From NCBI RefSeq assembly GCF_900091845.1, contig NZ_FMCI01000128.1, positions 1-35,822 on the forward strand: a DNA stretch of 35,822 nt, given 5' to 3'. This DNA comes from Streptomyces sp. SolWspMP-5a-2 (GTDB lineage Bacteria > Actinomycetota > Actinomycetes > Streptomycetales > Streptomycetaceae). Each line of letters opens with the position of its first letter. Within the stretch, counting starts at the first letter, position 1. Below the pieces are notes generated by a model that worked only from the letters and a program-made list of their open reading frames with translations, did no database searches and was not told the origin of the DNA. Made by a program: the position numbers and the translations under genes. This document shows positions 1 to 7,734 of this stretch, piece by piece.

Positions 1-98
1 GGGCCCGGCGGCGCGGGTGTCACGGCGGTGGTGCGGGCCGGGCGCGGCACGGGCGCCCGGGAGGACCGGTCAGGACGGCGCGGTGCGGGCGGCGGCCG

Positions 99-335
99 TC
101 AGGGCGTGCCGCCGCTGCTGTGGGCGATGCACGCCACGTCGATGCGGTCGGCGAGCTTGGCGAGTTCGATGGTCAGCGCGGCCACCGTGTCCTCGTCGAG
201 CCCGTCGTCCCCGGCCTCCACCAGATGCAGCCACCGGGCACCGACCGTGCGCAGCAGCTTGCTCACGTCGGCGGCGGTCACCTGCAAGGTCCCGCGGTCG
301 TCGACGATCAGGGGGAGAGTCACTTCGCGGTTCAC
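99..335 (-). CDS. Small conserved hypothetical protein (78 aa)
   Basis: A small acidic, soluble protein with no signal peptide or membrane segment; I do not recognise a functional domain. It is the last gene of the leftward operon that begins at 4787. I prefer the GTG at 335 (VNREVTLPLIVDD...) because the conserved-looking part begins there. An in-frame GTG at 368 would add 11 residues and overlap the end of the aldehyde dehydrogenase by 8 bases. Neither start has a clear Shine-Dalgarno. The central stretch KLLRTVGARWLHLVEAG and the tail DRIDVACIAHSSGG look like a compact alpha/beta fold. The protein is probably real because its reading frame follows the operon and its codon use is normal for the region. 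Function unknown. Confidence 0.7.
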   Translation of the reverse strand: MNREVTLPLIVDDRGTLQVTAADVSKLLRTVGARWLHLVEAGDDGLDEDTVAALTIELAKLADRIDVACIAHSSGGTP

Positions 336-360
336 AGACGGGATGGTATCCGCGCCGCGC

Positions 361-1746
361 TCACGCACCGTGCCAAACGGTGGTGATGTTGCAGAACTCG
401 CGGATTCCCTGCCCCGACAGTTCGCGTCCGTACCCGGACCGCTTGATCCCGCCGAACGGGAACGCGGGGTGGGAGGCGGTCATCCCGTTGACGAAGACCC
501 CGCCCGCCTCCAGGTCCCGCACGAACCGCTCCACCTCGGCCTCGTCCCGCGTCCAGACGTTCGAACTCAGGCCGAACGGCGAGTCGTTGGCGATCAGCAC
601 GGCCTCGTCCAGGTCACCGGCCCGGTACAGGGTGGCGACGGGCCCGAACGCCTCCTCGCGGTGGATGCGCATCTCGCGGGTGACGCCGGCCAGCACGGTC
701 GGCGGGTACCACCAGCCGGGCCGGTCCGGGCGTTCGCCGCCGCACAGCACGTCGGCGCCGGACCGCCGGGCGTCGTCGACCAGTTCCTCCAGGTCGGCCC
801 GGCCCTGCTCGCTGGCGAGCGGCCCCACGTCGGTGGCCTCGTCCATCGGGTCGCCGACGGTGAGCGCGGCCATCCCGGCGACGAACCGCTCGACGAACGC
901 GTCGTACACGTCGGTGTGGACGATGAACCGCTTGGCCGCGATGCACGACTGCCCGTTGTTCTGCACCCGCGCGGTGACGGCCGTCTCGGCGGCCCGGTCG
1001 AGGTCGGCGGAGGGCATCACGACGAACGGGTCGCTGCCGCCCAGCTCCAGCACCGTCTTCTTGATCATTTCTCCGGCGGTGGCGGCGACCGCGCGTCCGG
1101 CGGGCTCGGAGCCGGTCAGGGTGGCCGCCTTGACCCGGTCGTCGCGCAGGACCGCGTCGATCGCGCCGGAGCCGACGAGCAGGGTCTGGAAGCAGCCCTC
1201 GGAGAAGCCCGCGCGGCGCAGCAGGTCCTCCAGGTAGAGCGCGGTCCGCGGCACGTTCGAGGCGTGCTTGAGCAGGCACACGTTCCCGGCCATCAGCGCG
1301 GGCGCGGCGAACCTGACCACCTGCCAGAGCGGGAAGTTCCACGGCATCACCGCGAGGACCGGGCCGAGCGGACGGTGGCGGACCAGCGCCCGGCTGCCGC
1401 CCGAGTCCGCCACGTCCCGGGGGTCGGGCACCTCGTCGGCAAGCAGCGACGCGGCGTGTTCGGCGTACCAGCGCATCGCCTTGGCGCACTTGGCGGCCTC
1501 CGCGCGGGCCTGCCGCACGGGCTTGCCCATCTCGGTCGTCATGGTGCGCCCGATGCCGTCCCGGTCCTCGTCGAGGAGGTCGGCGGCCCGGTTCAGGAGC
1601 CGGGCGCGTTCGGCGAACGACGTGGTGCGGTAGGTGCGGAAGGTGGCCTCGGCGAGCTGGAGCCGGCGTTCCAGCTCCTCGTCGTCGAGGGGCGCGAACG
1701 TGGTGAGCGTCTCGCCGGTCGCCGGGTTCACCGTCGCGATGGCCAT
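361..1746 (-). CDS. NAD(P)-dependent aldehyde / succinate-semialdehyde dehydrogenase
   Basis: An aldehyde dehydrogenase superfamily enzyme (461 aa) that oxidises an aldehyde to a carboxylate with NAD(P)+. The cofactor-site motif MPWNFP is at 134-139 (Asn137 is the oxyanion residue), the general base is Glu234 in LELGGSDPF, and the catalytic Cys268 is in NNGQSC. The C-terminal motif FPFGGIKRSGYGRE is typical of GabD-like succinate-semialdehyde dehydrogenases, and the length fits that subgroup (about 455-490 aa). ATG at 1746 has an excellent AGGAGG just upstream. It lies 76 bases after the NUDIX gene on the same strand. There is no GABA transaminase nearby, so the substrate cannot be fixed. In this operon it could also detoxify reactive aldehydes, which is inference. 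Confidence 0.93.
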   Translation of the reverse strand: MAIATVNPATGETLTTFAPLDDEELERRLQLAEATFRTYRTTSFAERARLLNRAADLLDEDRDGIGRTMTTEMGKPVRQARAEAAKCAKAMRWYAEHAASLLADEVPDPRDVADSGGSRALVRHRPLGPVLAVMPWNFPLWQVVRFAAPALMAGNVCLLKHASNVPRTALYLEDLLRRAGFSEGCFQTLLVGSGAIDAVLRDDRVKAATLTGSEPAGRAVAATAGEMIKKTVLELGGSDPFVVMPSADLDRAAETAVTARVQNNGQSCIAAKRFIVHTDVYDAFVERFVAGMAALTVGDPMDEATDVGPLASEQGRADLEELVDDARRSGADVLCGGERPDRPGWWYPPTVLAGVTREMRIHREEAFGPVATLYRAGDLDEAVLIANDSPFGLSSNVWTRDEAEVERFVRDLEAGGVFVNGMTASHPAFPFGGIKRSGYGRELSGQGIREFCNITTVWHGA

Positions 1747-1822
1747 GGCCGTCCTCCTGGAGCGTGGCTGTTCTCTCGACCCTCCCGCGCGCCACCGGGG
1801 GCCGCAACGCGTGAGGGTCCGC

Positions 1823-2290
1823 TCAGGCCGGGTGCTCGGTCAGCCGGTCCAGAAACGTCGCCTGCGCGGAGACGATCACCGCGCGGGCCCGCTCGGGCGT
1901 GAACCAGGCCACCCGGTCCAGCTCGGGGAACTCCTGGATCCGCCCGGAGCGCGGCGGCCACTCCATCCGGAAGGTGCCGGGCACGACCGCGGCCGGGTCG
2001 AGGTCGGCCCGCACCGCCCAGGCCGTGACGGTCTTGCCGCCGCGCTGGACGACGTCGCCGAGCGGCAGCGGCGTGCCGTCCGGCGGCGCGAGGCCCAGCT
2101 CCTCCCGGAACTCCCGGCGGGCCGCGTCCCAGGCGGACTCCCGGGCCGGGTCGTACTCGCCCTTGGGCACGCTCCAGGCGCCCGCGTCCCGCCGGGCGAA
2201 GAACGGGCCGCCCATGTGTCCGAGCAGCACTTCGAGGCCGTCGGCGCCGGTCCTGAACAGCAGCAGTCCCGCGCTGTGCCGGGCGCTCAC
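1823..2290 (-). CDS. NUDIX hydrolase (COG4119-like)
   Basis: A 155-aa NUDIX domain protein, predicted to hydrolyse a nucleoside diphosphate linked to another group. The NUDIX box is at residues 44-66: Gly44, Glu51, Arg59-Glu60, Glu63-Glu64 and Gly66 are in place, after the PKGEYDP lead-in typical of this subfamily. The spacing Gly-x6-Glu is one longer than the textbook box. The GTG start at 2290 overlaps the TGA of the DNA ligase gene by four bases (GTGA), which indicates translational coupling. Close coupling to a ligase suggests a role in nucleotide-pool cleaning or removal of a ligation or end-processing product. That is inference; the substrate is unknown. Confidence 0.88.
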   Translation of the reverse strand: MSARHSAGLLLFRTGADGLEVLLGHMGGPFFARRDAGAWSVPKGEYDPARESAWDAARREFREELGLAPPDGTPLPLGDVVQRGGKTVTAWAVRADLDPAAVVPGTFRMEWPPRSGRIQEFPELDRVAWFTPERARAVIVSAQATFLDRLTEHPA

Positions 2291-3825
2291 GGCAGCACCC
2301 CGGGGTGCGCGGCGAGCAGCGCGGCCACCGTGTCGGCCTCCCCGGGCGGCTTGTCCTCGCGGTAGCGGACCAGGCGCGCGAAGCGCAGGGTCACGCCCGC
2401 CGGGTAGCGGGTGGAGCGCTGGAGGCCGTCGTAGGCGATCTCGACGACGAGTTCGGGGCGGACGTCCACCACGTGCCCGTCGTCGCGCACGGCCAGTTCC
2501 CGCAGGCGCTCGGTCTGCCAGGCGAGCGTCGCGTCGGTCATGCCCTTGAAGGTCTTGCCGAGCATCACGAACGAGCCGTCGTCCGCGCGGGCGCCCAGGT
2601 GCAGGTTGGAGAGGCGGCCGGTACGGCGGCCGTGGCCCCACTCGGCGGCCAGCACCACCAGGTCGAGGGTGTGCACCGGCTTCACCTTCAGCCAGGAGGC
2701 GCCCCTGCGGCCCGCGCTGTAGGGCGCGTCGAGGCCCTTGACGACGACGCCCTCGTGGCCGCGGTCCAGGCTCTCGGCGAGGAAGCGCTCGGCGTCCGGC
2801 ACGTCCTGCGGCCCGGCGGCCGGCAGCCGCCGCACCCGCATCGGCTCCGGCACCAGCCGGGCCAGCTCCGCGTGCCGCTCGGCGAACGGGAGGTCCAGCA
2901 GGTCGCGTCCGTCGACCGACAGGACGTCGAAGAAGACGGGCCGGACGGGGACCGCGCCGGCCGCGGCGGCGACGTCGACACGGGAGCCGACCCGGCCCGC
3001 GGTCTCCTGGAAGGAGCGGGGCCGCCCGGCCGCGTCGAACGACAGGACCTCCCCGTCGAGCACGAACCGTTCGACCGGCAACTCCCGTGCGGCTGACGTC
3101 ACTTCGGGGAGTCGGTCGGTGATCTCGTCGAGGGTGCGGGTGAAGACGCGGACGGTGTCGCCGTCCCGGTGCACCTGGACCCGGATGCCGTCGAGCTTCT
3201 CCTCCACCGCGCACCCCCCGAGCTTCCCGACGGCCTCGGCGACCGAGGACGCGCTGTGCGCGAGCATCGGCTGCACCGGGCGGCCGACGGTGAGCCGGAA
3301 CCCCTCCAGGGCGGGCGGCCCGTCGGCGAGCAGCGCCCGCGCCACCGTCTGGAGCGAGCCCGCCAGCATCACCGCCCGCCGCACGTCCCCCGGGTCCGCC
3401 CCGGTGGCCCGCGCCAGGCCCTCGACGGCGAGCGCGTCCAGCGCGCCCTGGCGCACCTCGCCGGTGAGCAGGCCGCGCAGGAAGCGCTGTTCGTCCGCTG
3501 TCGCCGCGCCCATCAACGACGCGACCAGACGGGCCCGTTCGGCCTGCGAACCGGCGCCCGAGACCTGCCCGAGCGCGGTCAGCCTGGCGTCGGTGCCGCG
3601 CACCGTGAGGGTGGCCGTGGCGGCGGCCGGGACGGGCGTGCCGAGCACCTTCCAGCCGATCCCGAGACGGCCCTGGGGCAGCCTCCCCGCGAGGTACGGG
3701 ATGACGACGGGCACGTCGTCCGCCTCGGCGTCCCGGAACAGCTCGGCGAGCAGTTCGGTCTTCCGGGACCGCGCCGACGTGGCGGCGACCTCCTGTGACA
3801 CCTGGGCCAGCCGGGAGAGCAGCAT
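2287..3825 (-). CDS. lig: ATP-dependent DNA ligase (512 aa)
   Basis: Seals nicks in DNA through an enzyme-adenylate intermediate. An N-terminal DNA-binding domain occupies about residues 1-180. The adenylation domain has motif I EEKLDGIR with nucleophile Lys210, motif III FVLDGEV (254-260), motif IV EGVVVKG (358-364) and motif V WLKVKP (378-383), followed by an OB-fold domain. Size and layout match the stand-alone archaeal/LigB-like ATP ligases of actinomycetes. There is no polymerase or phosphoesterase domain, so this is not LigD. ATG at 3825 follows the flavoprotein gene by 29 bases, but the Shine-Dalgarno is poor, so translation may depend on the upstream gene. An essential NAD+ ligase (LigA) should exist elsewhere; this one is probably for repair. 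Confidence 0.94.
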   Translation of the reverse strand: MLLSRLAQVSQEVAATSARSRKTELLAELFRDAEADDVPVVIPYLAGRLPQGRLGIGWKVLGTPVPAAATATLTVRGTDARLTALGQVSGAGSQAERARLVASLMGAATADEQRFLRGLLTGEVRQGALDALAVEGLARATGADPGDVRRAVMLAGSLQTVARALLADGPPALEGFRLTVGRPVQPMLAHSASSVAEAVGKLGGCAVEEKLDGIRVQVHRDGDTVRVFTRTLDEITDRLPEVTSAARELPVERFVLDGEVLSFDAAGRPRSFQETAGRVGSRVDVAAAAGAVPVRPVFFDVLSVDGRDLLDLPFAERHAELARLVPEPMRVRRLPAAGPQDVPDAERFLAESLDRGHEGVVVKGLDAPYSAGRRGASWLKVKPVHTLDLVVLAAEWGHGRRTGRLSNLHLGARADDGSFVMLGKTFKGMTDATLAWQTERLRELAVRDDGHVVDVRPELVVEIAYDGLQRSTRYPAGVTLRFARLVRYREDKPPGEADTVAALLAAHPGVLP

Positions 3826-3854
3826 GGAGCCATGGTGCAACGAAGGCGCCGGGT

Positions 3855-4787
3855 CTACACCCCGACGGCGGCGTCGAGGTCGGCGAAGAGGAGGTCGCCG
3901 TTGATCGCGGCGCCCGCCCGGTAGCCGCGGCTCGCCGCGTTGACCACCTGCTCGGCGAAGCCGCTCGCGTTGCCCGCCGCCCAGAGCCCCGGCACGCTCG
4001 TCAGACCCCGCTCGTCGATCACCGGGTAGGCGCCGAACGGCGTCTCGCGCATCTGCGCCCCCAGGGCGACCAGCAGGTCGTCGCGGGGGACCGGGCGGGG
4101 CGCGGTGAACAGCACCGACCGCGGGTGGACGGTGCCGTCGGCGAGCCGGACGCCGGTCAGCCGGTCGTCGGCCACCTCCAGGGCGGCGACCTCGCCGGGC
4201 ACCACGCCGACCCCGGCGGCGGCGAGCCTGCGCAGGTCCAGGTCGGTGAGGTCGGCCTCGGCGACCCGGTGGAGGAAGAACAGCACGTCCTTCGACCACT
4301 GCGACACCATCAGCGCCTGGTGCACCCCGAGCGGATCGGTGGCGAGCACCCCGAACGGCCGGTCGCGCACCTCCCAGCCGTGGCAGTACGGGCAGTGCAG
4401 CACGTCCCGGCCGAACCGCTCGGCGAGCCCGGGGACCTCCGGCAGCTCGTCCCGCAGGCCGGTCGCGACCACCAGCGCGCGCCCGCGCACGGTCCGGCCG
4501 CCCGCGAGGGTCACCGTGAAGTCCCGCCCGTCCCGCGCCGCGTCCACCGCGCGGTCGGCGACCAGTTCGACGCCGTACCGGGCGATCTCCTCGCGCCCGG
4601 CCGCCAGGAACTCGGCCGGTGCCATGCCGTCCCGGGTCAGATAGCCCTGCAGGTGCGCCGCGGGCGCGTTGCGCGGCTCGCCCGCGTCGACGACCAGGGT
4701 CCTGCGCCGGGCCCGCCCGAGGACGAGCCCGGCCGAGAGCCCGGCCGCGCCGCCGCCGACGACGATCACTTCGTACTGCTCGGTCAT
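3855..4787 (-). CDS. Thioredoxin-reductase-like FAD oxidoreductase with CPYC motif
   Basis: A two-dinucleotide-domain flavoprotein (310 aa) of the thioredoxin reductase fold. The FAD-binding GGGAAG is at 11-16, the ATG motif near 108-110, the redox-active CPYC at 132-135 followed by HGWE, and the final FAD-contacting stretch is VPGLWAAGNASGFAEQVVNAASRG. Where thioredoxin reductases carry a second GxGxxA for NADPH, this protein reads VLATDPLGVHQA, a degenerate version, so its electron donor or acceptor may differ (dithiol oxidase-type chemistry is possible). ATG at 4787 has GAGGTGG upstream. It is the first gene of the leftward operon and is divergent from an XRE-cupin regulator, which probably controls it. 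Confidence 0.88.
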   Translation of the reverse strand: MTEQYEVIVVGGGAAGLSAGLVLGRARRRTLVVDAGEPRNAPAAHLQGYLTRDGMAPAEFLAAGREEIARYGVELVADRAVDAARDGRDFTVTLAGGRTVRGRALVVATGLRDELPEVPGLAERFGRDVLHCPYCHGWEVRDRPFGVLATDPLGVHQALMVSQWSKDVLFFLHRVAEADLTDLDLRRLAAAGVGVVPGEVAALEVADDRLTGVRLADGTVHPRSVLFTAPRPVPRDDLLVALGAQMRETPFGAYPVIDERGLTSVPGLWAAGNASGFAEQVVNAASRGYRAGAAINGDLLFADLDAAVGV

Positions 4788-4830
4788 GGATGACCACCTC
4801 CACGCAGACCGTCGCCCGACCACCCCACGA

Positions 4831-4859
4831 TTGACAAACCGGTTTGCCGAAACTGCAAT
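4831..4859 (+). promoter_or_regulatory. Candidate promoter with overlapping 12-bp palindrome for the XRE-cupin gene
   Basis: TTGACA (4831-4836), a 17-base spacer and TGCAAT (4854-4859, 4 of 6 matches) predict transcription starting at about 4866, which is the A of the ATG. The mRNA would then be leaderless. A perfect palindrome CAAACCGGTTTG (4835-4846) overlaps the -35 box and is the best candidate operator for autoregulation and for control of the divergent flavoprotein operon. Confidence 0.6.
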
Positions 4860-4865
4860 GGAGTG

Positions 4866-5456
4866 ATGAGCGACGACACATCTGACGGCACCGACGGCGT
4901 CCTCGCCGAGGTCGGACCGCGGCTGCGGCGCATCCGCAAGGAGCGCGGGGCGACCCTGGCCGGTCTCTCGGAGGCGACCGGCATCTCGGTCAGCACCCTC
5001 TCCCGGCTGGAGTCCGGGCTGCGCCGCCCGAGCCTCGAACTGCTGCTGCCGATCGCGCGGGCCCACCAGGTGCCGCTGGACGAACTGGTCGGCGCCCCGC
5101 CGGTCGGCGACCCCCGGGTGCGGGCCAAGCCGCTGGTGATGGGCGGGCGCACCTACTGGCCGCTGACCCGCCAGCCGGGCGGCCTCCAGGCGTACAAGGT
5201 CCTCCAGCCGCAGGGCCGCGAGGAGCCCGACCCGCGCACCCACGAGGGCTACGAGTGGCTGTACGTGCTCGCCGGGCGGCTGCGCCTGGTGCTGGGCGAG
5301 CACGACGTGGTCCTCGGCCCCGGCGAGGCCGCCGAGTTCGACACCCGGGTGCCGCACTGGTTCGGGTCCACGGGGGACGGCCCGGCGGAGTTCCTGAGCC
5401 TCTTCGGACCGCAGGGCGAGCGGATGCACGTCCGGGCCAGACCCAAGCGCGCCTGA
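4866..5456 (+). CDS. XRE-family regulator with C-terminal cupin domain
   Basis: A DNA-binding regulator (196 aa). The helix-turn-helix lies at about residues 13-65 (RLRRIRKERG..LSEATGISVSTLSRLESGLRRPS), followed by a cupin sensor domain at about 105-185 (HEGYEWLYVLAGRLRLVLGE, GPGEAAEFDTRVPHWF). This architecture is common in actinomycetes beside a single target enzyme. I choose ATG 4866 because the predicted promoter would start transcription there; a GTG at 4863 is in frame one codon earlier. Its divergent neighbour is the thioredoxin-reductase-like gene, 78 bases away between the two starts. The ligand is unknown; the His/Glu residues suggest a metal-binding or small-molecule cupin. Confidence 0.9.
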   Translation: MSDDTSDGTDGVLAEVGPRLRRIRKERGATLAGLSEATGISVSTLSRLESGLRRPSLELLLPIARAHQVPLDELVGAPPVGDPRVRAKPLVMGGRTYWPLTRQPGGLQAYKVLQPQGREEPDPRTHEGYEWLYVLAGRLRLVLGEHDVVLGPGEAAEFDTRVPHWFGSTGDGPAEFLSLFGPQGERMHVRARPKRA

Positions 5457-5514
5457 CCGGCGGGGGCGGTGCGGCGGGCCCGGACCCGCGGCACGGGGCG
5501 GTTCCCCGAGCGGC

Positions 5515-5531
5515 AAGCGACCGCTTAGTAT
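5515..5531 (+). promoter_or_regulatory. Candidate operator and -10 box of the acyl-CoA dehydrogenase operon
   Basis: AAGCG-AC-CGCTT (5515-5526) is a perfect 5+5 inverted repeat, immediately overlapped by TAGTAT (5526-5531), a usual Streptomyces -10 sequence. No convincing -35 is visible. The ATG of the first gene is 45 bases downstream of the -10. Inverted repeats of this AAGCG/CGCTT type suit a TetR-family repressor of fatty-acid or acyl-CoA catabolism; no such regulator gene is in the window. Confidence 0.45.
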
Positions 5532-5575
5532 GCGAGGGACCCCGGTCAGACGACGCAGTCCCGTGGAGGCACCGC

Positions 5576-6553
5576 ATGCAGGCATGGCAAGTGCACGAGA
5601 TCGGTGAGCCGAGCGAGGTGATGCGGTACGAGGACGTCCCGCGGCCCACGCCCGGCGACGGCCAGGTGCTGCTCAGGGTGCGTGCCGCCAACATCAACTT
5701 CCCGGACGTGCTGATGTGCCGGGGCCAATACCAGGTGCGCCCGCCGCTGCCCTTCACCCCGGGCCTGGAGATCTGCGGCGAGACCGAGGACGGCCGCCGG
5801 GTGATCGCCAACCCCGCCCTGCCGCACGGCGGCCTCGCCGAGTACGCCGTCGCGGACGAGGCCGCCCTGCTGCCCGCGCCCGACGCCCTGGACGACGCCG
5901 AGGCCGCCGCGCTGCACATCGGCTACCAGACCGGCTGGTTCGGCCTGCACCGCAGGGCCGGACTCGCAGCGGGCGAGACGCTCCTCGTGCACGCCGCCGC
6001 GGGCGGCGTCGGCAGCGCCGCCGTACAGCTCGGCAAGGCGGCCGGTGCCACGGTCATCGGAGTCGTCGGCGGCGCCGCCAAGGCCGACATCGCCCGGCGG
6101 CTCGGCTGCGACGTGGTCGTCGACCGGCGCTCCCAGGACGTCATCGCCACCGTCAAGGAGGCCACCGGCGGCCGGGGCGCCGACGTGATCTACGACCCCG
6201 TCGGCGGCGACGCCTTCACCCAGTCCACCAAGGTCGTCTCCTTCGAGGGCCGGATCGTGGTCGTCGGCTTCGCGAGCGGCACCGTCCCCGCCCCCGCCCT
6301 CAACCACGCCCTGGTGAAGAACTACTCCATCCTCGGCCTGCACTGGGGCCTGTACAACACCAAGAACCCCGAGCTGGTCCGGCACTGCCACGAGCGCCTC
6401 ACCGAACTCGCCGCGAAGGGCGCCGTCAAGCCCCTCGTCAGCGAACGCGTCCCGCTCGGCGCCGCCGCCGACGCCGTGCAGCGGGTCGGCGACGGCCTCA
6501 CCACCGGCCGGATCGCCGTGCTGCCCGACCTCGCGGAAGGAACCGCCGCATGA
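5576..6553 (+). CDS. NADPH:quinone oxidoreductase family protein (zinc-free MDR)
   Basis: A medium-chain dehydrogenase/reductase of the QOR type (325 aa). The N-terminal catalytic domain contains INFPDVLMCRGQYQ and the Rossmann domain contains HAAAGGVGSAAVQLGK. No zinc-ligand cysteines are seen. It is predicted to reduce a quinone or an enoyl compound with NADPH. ATG at 5576 follows GTGGAGG. It is the first gene of a three-gene operon: its TGA overlaps the ATG of the first acyl-CoA dehydrogenase (ATGA at 6550-6553). Co-expression with two acyl-CoA dehydrogenases suggests a role in acyl-CoA breakdown, for instance handling an enoyl intermediate. That is inference. Confidence 0.9.
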   Translation: MQAWQVHEIGEPSEVMRYEDVPRPTPGDGQVLLRVRAANINFPDVLMCRGQYQVRPPLPFTPGLEICGETEDGRRVIANPALPHGGLAEYAVADEAALLPAPDALDDAEAAALHIGYQTGWFGLHRRAGLAAGETLLVHAAAGGVGSAAVQLGKAAGATVIGVVGGAAKADIARRLGCDVVVDRRSQDVIATVKEATGGRGADVIYDPVGGDAFTQSTKVVSFEGRIVVVGFASGTVPAPALNHALVKNYSILGLHWGLYNTKNPELVRHCHERLTELAAKGAVKPLVSERVPLGAAADAVQRVGDGLTTGRIAVLPDLAEGTAA

Positions 6554-7734
6554 GCGCCGACGCCGCCGAACTGAGGCGCCGCACCGCCGAGTTGCTCGCC
6601 GCACACCCGCCCGCCGACACCCCCGCCGCCGACTTCCTCGCGGCCCGCTTCGCCGCCGGACTCGCCTGGGTGCACTACCCGGTGGGCCTCGGCGGACTCG
6701 ACGCCCCGCGCGCCCTCCAGGCCGTGGTGGACGCCGAGTTGGCGGCGGCGGGCGCCCCCGACAACGACCCCCGCCGGATCGGCATCGGCCTCGGCATGGC
6801 CGCGCCCACCCTCCTCGCCTACGGCACCGAGGAGCAGAAGCGGCGCTGGCTCGAACCCCTGTGGGTCGGCGCCGAGGTGTGGTGCCAGCTGTTCAGCGAG
6901 CCCGGCGCGGGCTCCGACCTCGCCGCCCTCGGCACCCGCGCGGTCCGCGACGGCGACGACTGGGTCGTCAACGGGCAGAAGGTGTGGACCTCCAGCGCCC
7001 ACGTGGCCCGCTGGGCGATCCTCATCGCCCGCACCGACCCGGACGTGCCCAAGCACGCGGGCATCACCTACTTCGTCTGCGACATGACCGACCCCGGGGT
7101 CGAGGTGCGGCCGCTGCGCCAGATCACCGGCGAGGCCGAGTTCAACGAGGTCTTCCTGACCGACGTCCGCATCCCCGACTCCCGCCGTCTGGGCGCCGTC
7201 GGCGACGGCTGGCGGGTCGCCCAGACCACCCTGAACAACGAACGCGTCGCCATCGGCGGCATGCGGCTGCCCCGCGAGGGCGGCATGATCGGCCCGGCCG
7301 CCACCGCCTGGCGCGAGCGGCCCGGCCTGCGCACCCACGACCTGCACCAGCGGCTCCTGAAGCTCTGGGTGGACGCCGAGGTCGCCCGCCTCACCGGCGA
7401 ACGCCTGCGCCAGCAACTCGCGATGGGCCAGCCGGGACCCGAGGGCGCCGGGATGAAGCTCGGCTTCGCCCGCCTCAACCAGGAGATCAGCGGCCTGGAG
7501 GTCGAACTCCGCGGCGAGGAGGGCCTGCTGTACGACGACTGGACCATGCGCCGCCCCGACCTGGTCGACTTCACCGGCCGGGACGCCGGATACCGCTACC
7601 TGCGCGCCAAGGGCAACAGCATCGAGGGCGGCACCAGCGAGATCCTGCTGAACATCGTCGCCGAACGCGTCCTGGGCCTGCCCGCCGAGCCGCGCACCGA
7701 CAAGGACGTCGCCTGGAAGGACCTGGCCCGATGA
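6550..7734 (+). CDS. Acyl-CoA dehydrogenase, subunit/paralogue 1
   Basis: An FAD-dependent acyl-CoA dehydrogenase (394 aa) introducing an alpha-beta double bond. The signature QLFSEPGAGSDLA, the FAD/substrate strand VNGQKVWTSSAH and the C-terminal stretch GNSIEGGTSEILLNIVAERVLGLP are present. The medium-chain enzyme's catalytic YEGT position reads EGGT here, so the general base is not at the MCAD site. It may be elsewhere, as in isovaleryl-type enzymes, or the active site may be built together with its partner. It overlaps both neighbours by four bases (ATGA at 6550 and at 7731). In actinobacteria, adjacent unequal acyl-CoA dehydrogenase genes often encode alpha2beta2 enzymes acting on sterol side chains or other bulky acyl-CoAs. 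Confidence 0.93.
   Translation: MSADAAELRRRTAELLAAHPPADTPAADFLAARFAAGLAWVHYPVGLGGLDAPRALQAVVDAELAAAGAPDNDPRRIGIGLGMAAPTLLAYGTEEQKRRWLEPLWVGAEVWCQLFSEPGAGSDLAALGTRAVRDGDDWVVNGQKVWTSSAHVARWAILIARTDPDVPKHAGITYFVCDMTDPGVEVRPLRQITGEAEFNEVFLTDVRIPDSRRLGAVGDGWRVAQTTLNNERVAIGGMRLPREGGMIGPAATAWRERPGLRTHDLHQRLLKLWVDAEVARLTGERLRQQLAMGQPGPEGAGMKLGFARLNQEISGLEVELRGEEGLLYDDWTMRRPDLVDFTGRDAGYRYLRAKGNSIEGGTSEILLNIVAERVLGLPAEPRTDKDVAWKDLAR

Noticed and set aside
1..98. Possible terminator after the small conserved gene at 99
   Set aside because: The GC-rich sequence offers only imperfect short stems, none convincing.
17..1902. Long plus-strand open frames across the aldehyde dehydrogenase region
   Set aside because: They are Arg/Pro/Ala-rich shadows of the minus-strand genes with no family motifs or ribosome-binding sites, as expected at this G+C content. 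The same holds for long antisense frames over pyc and the sugar operon.
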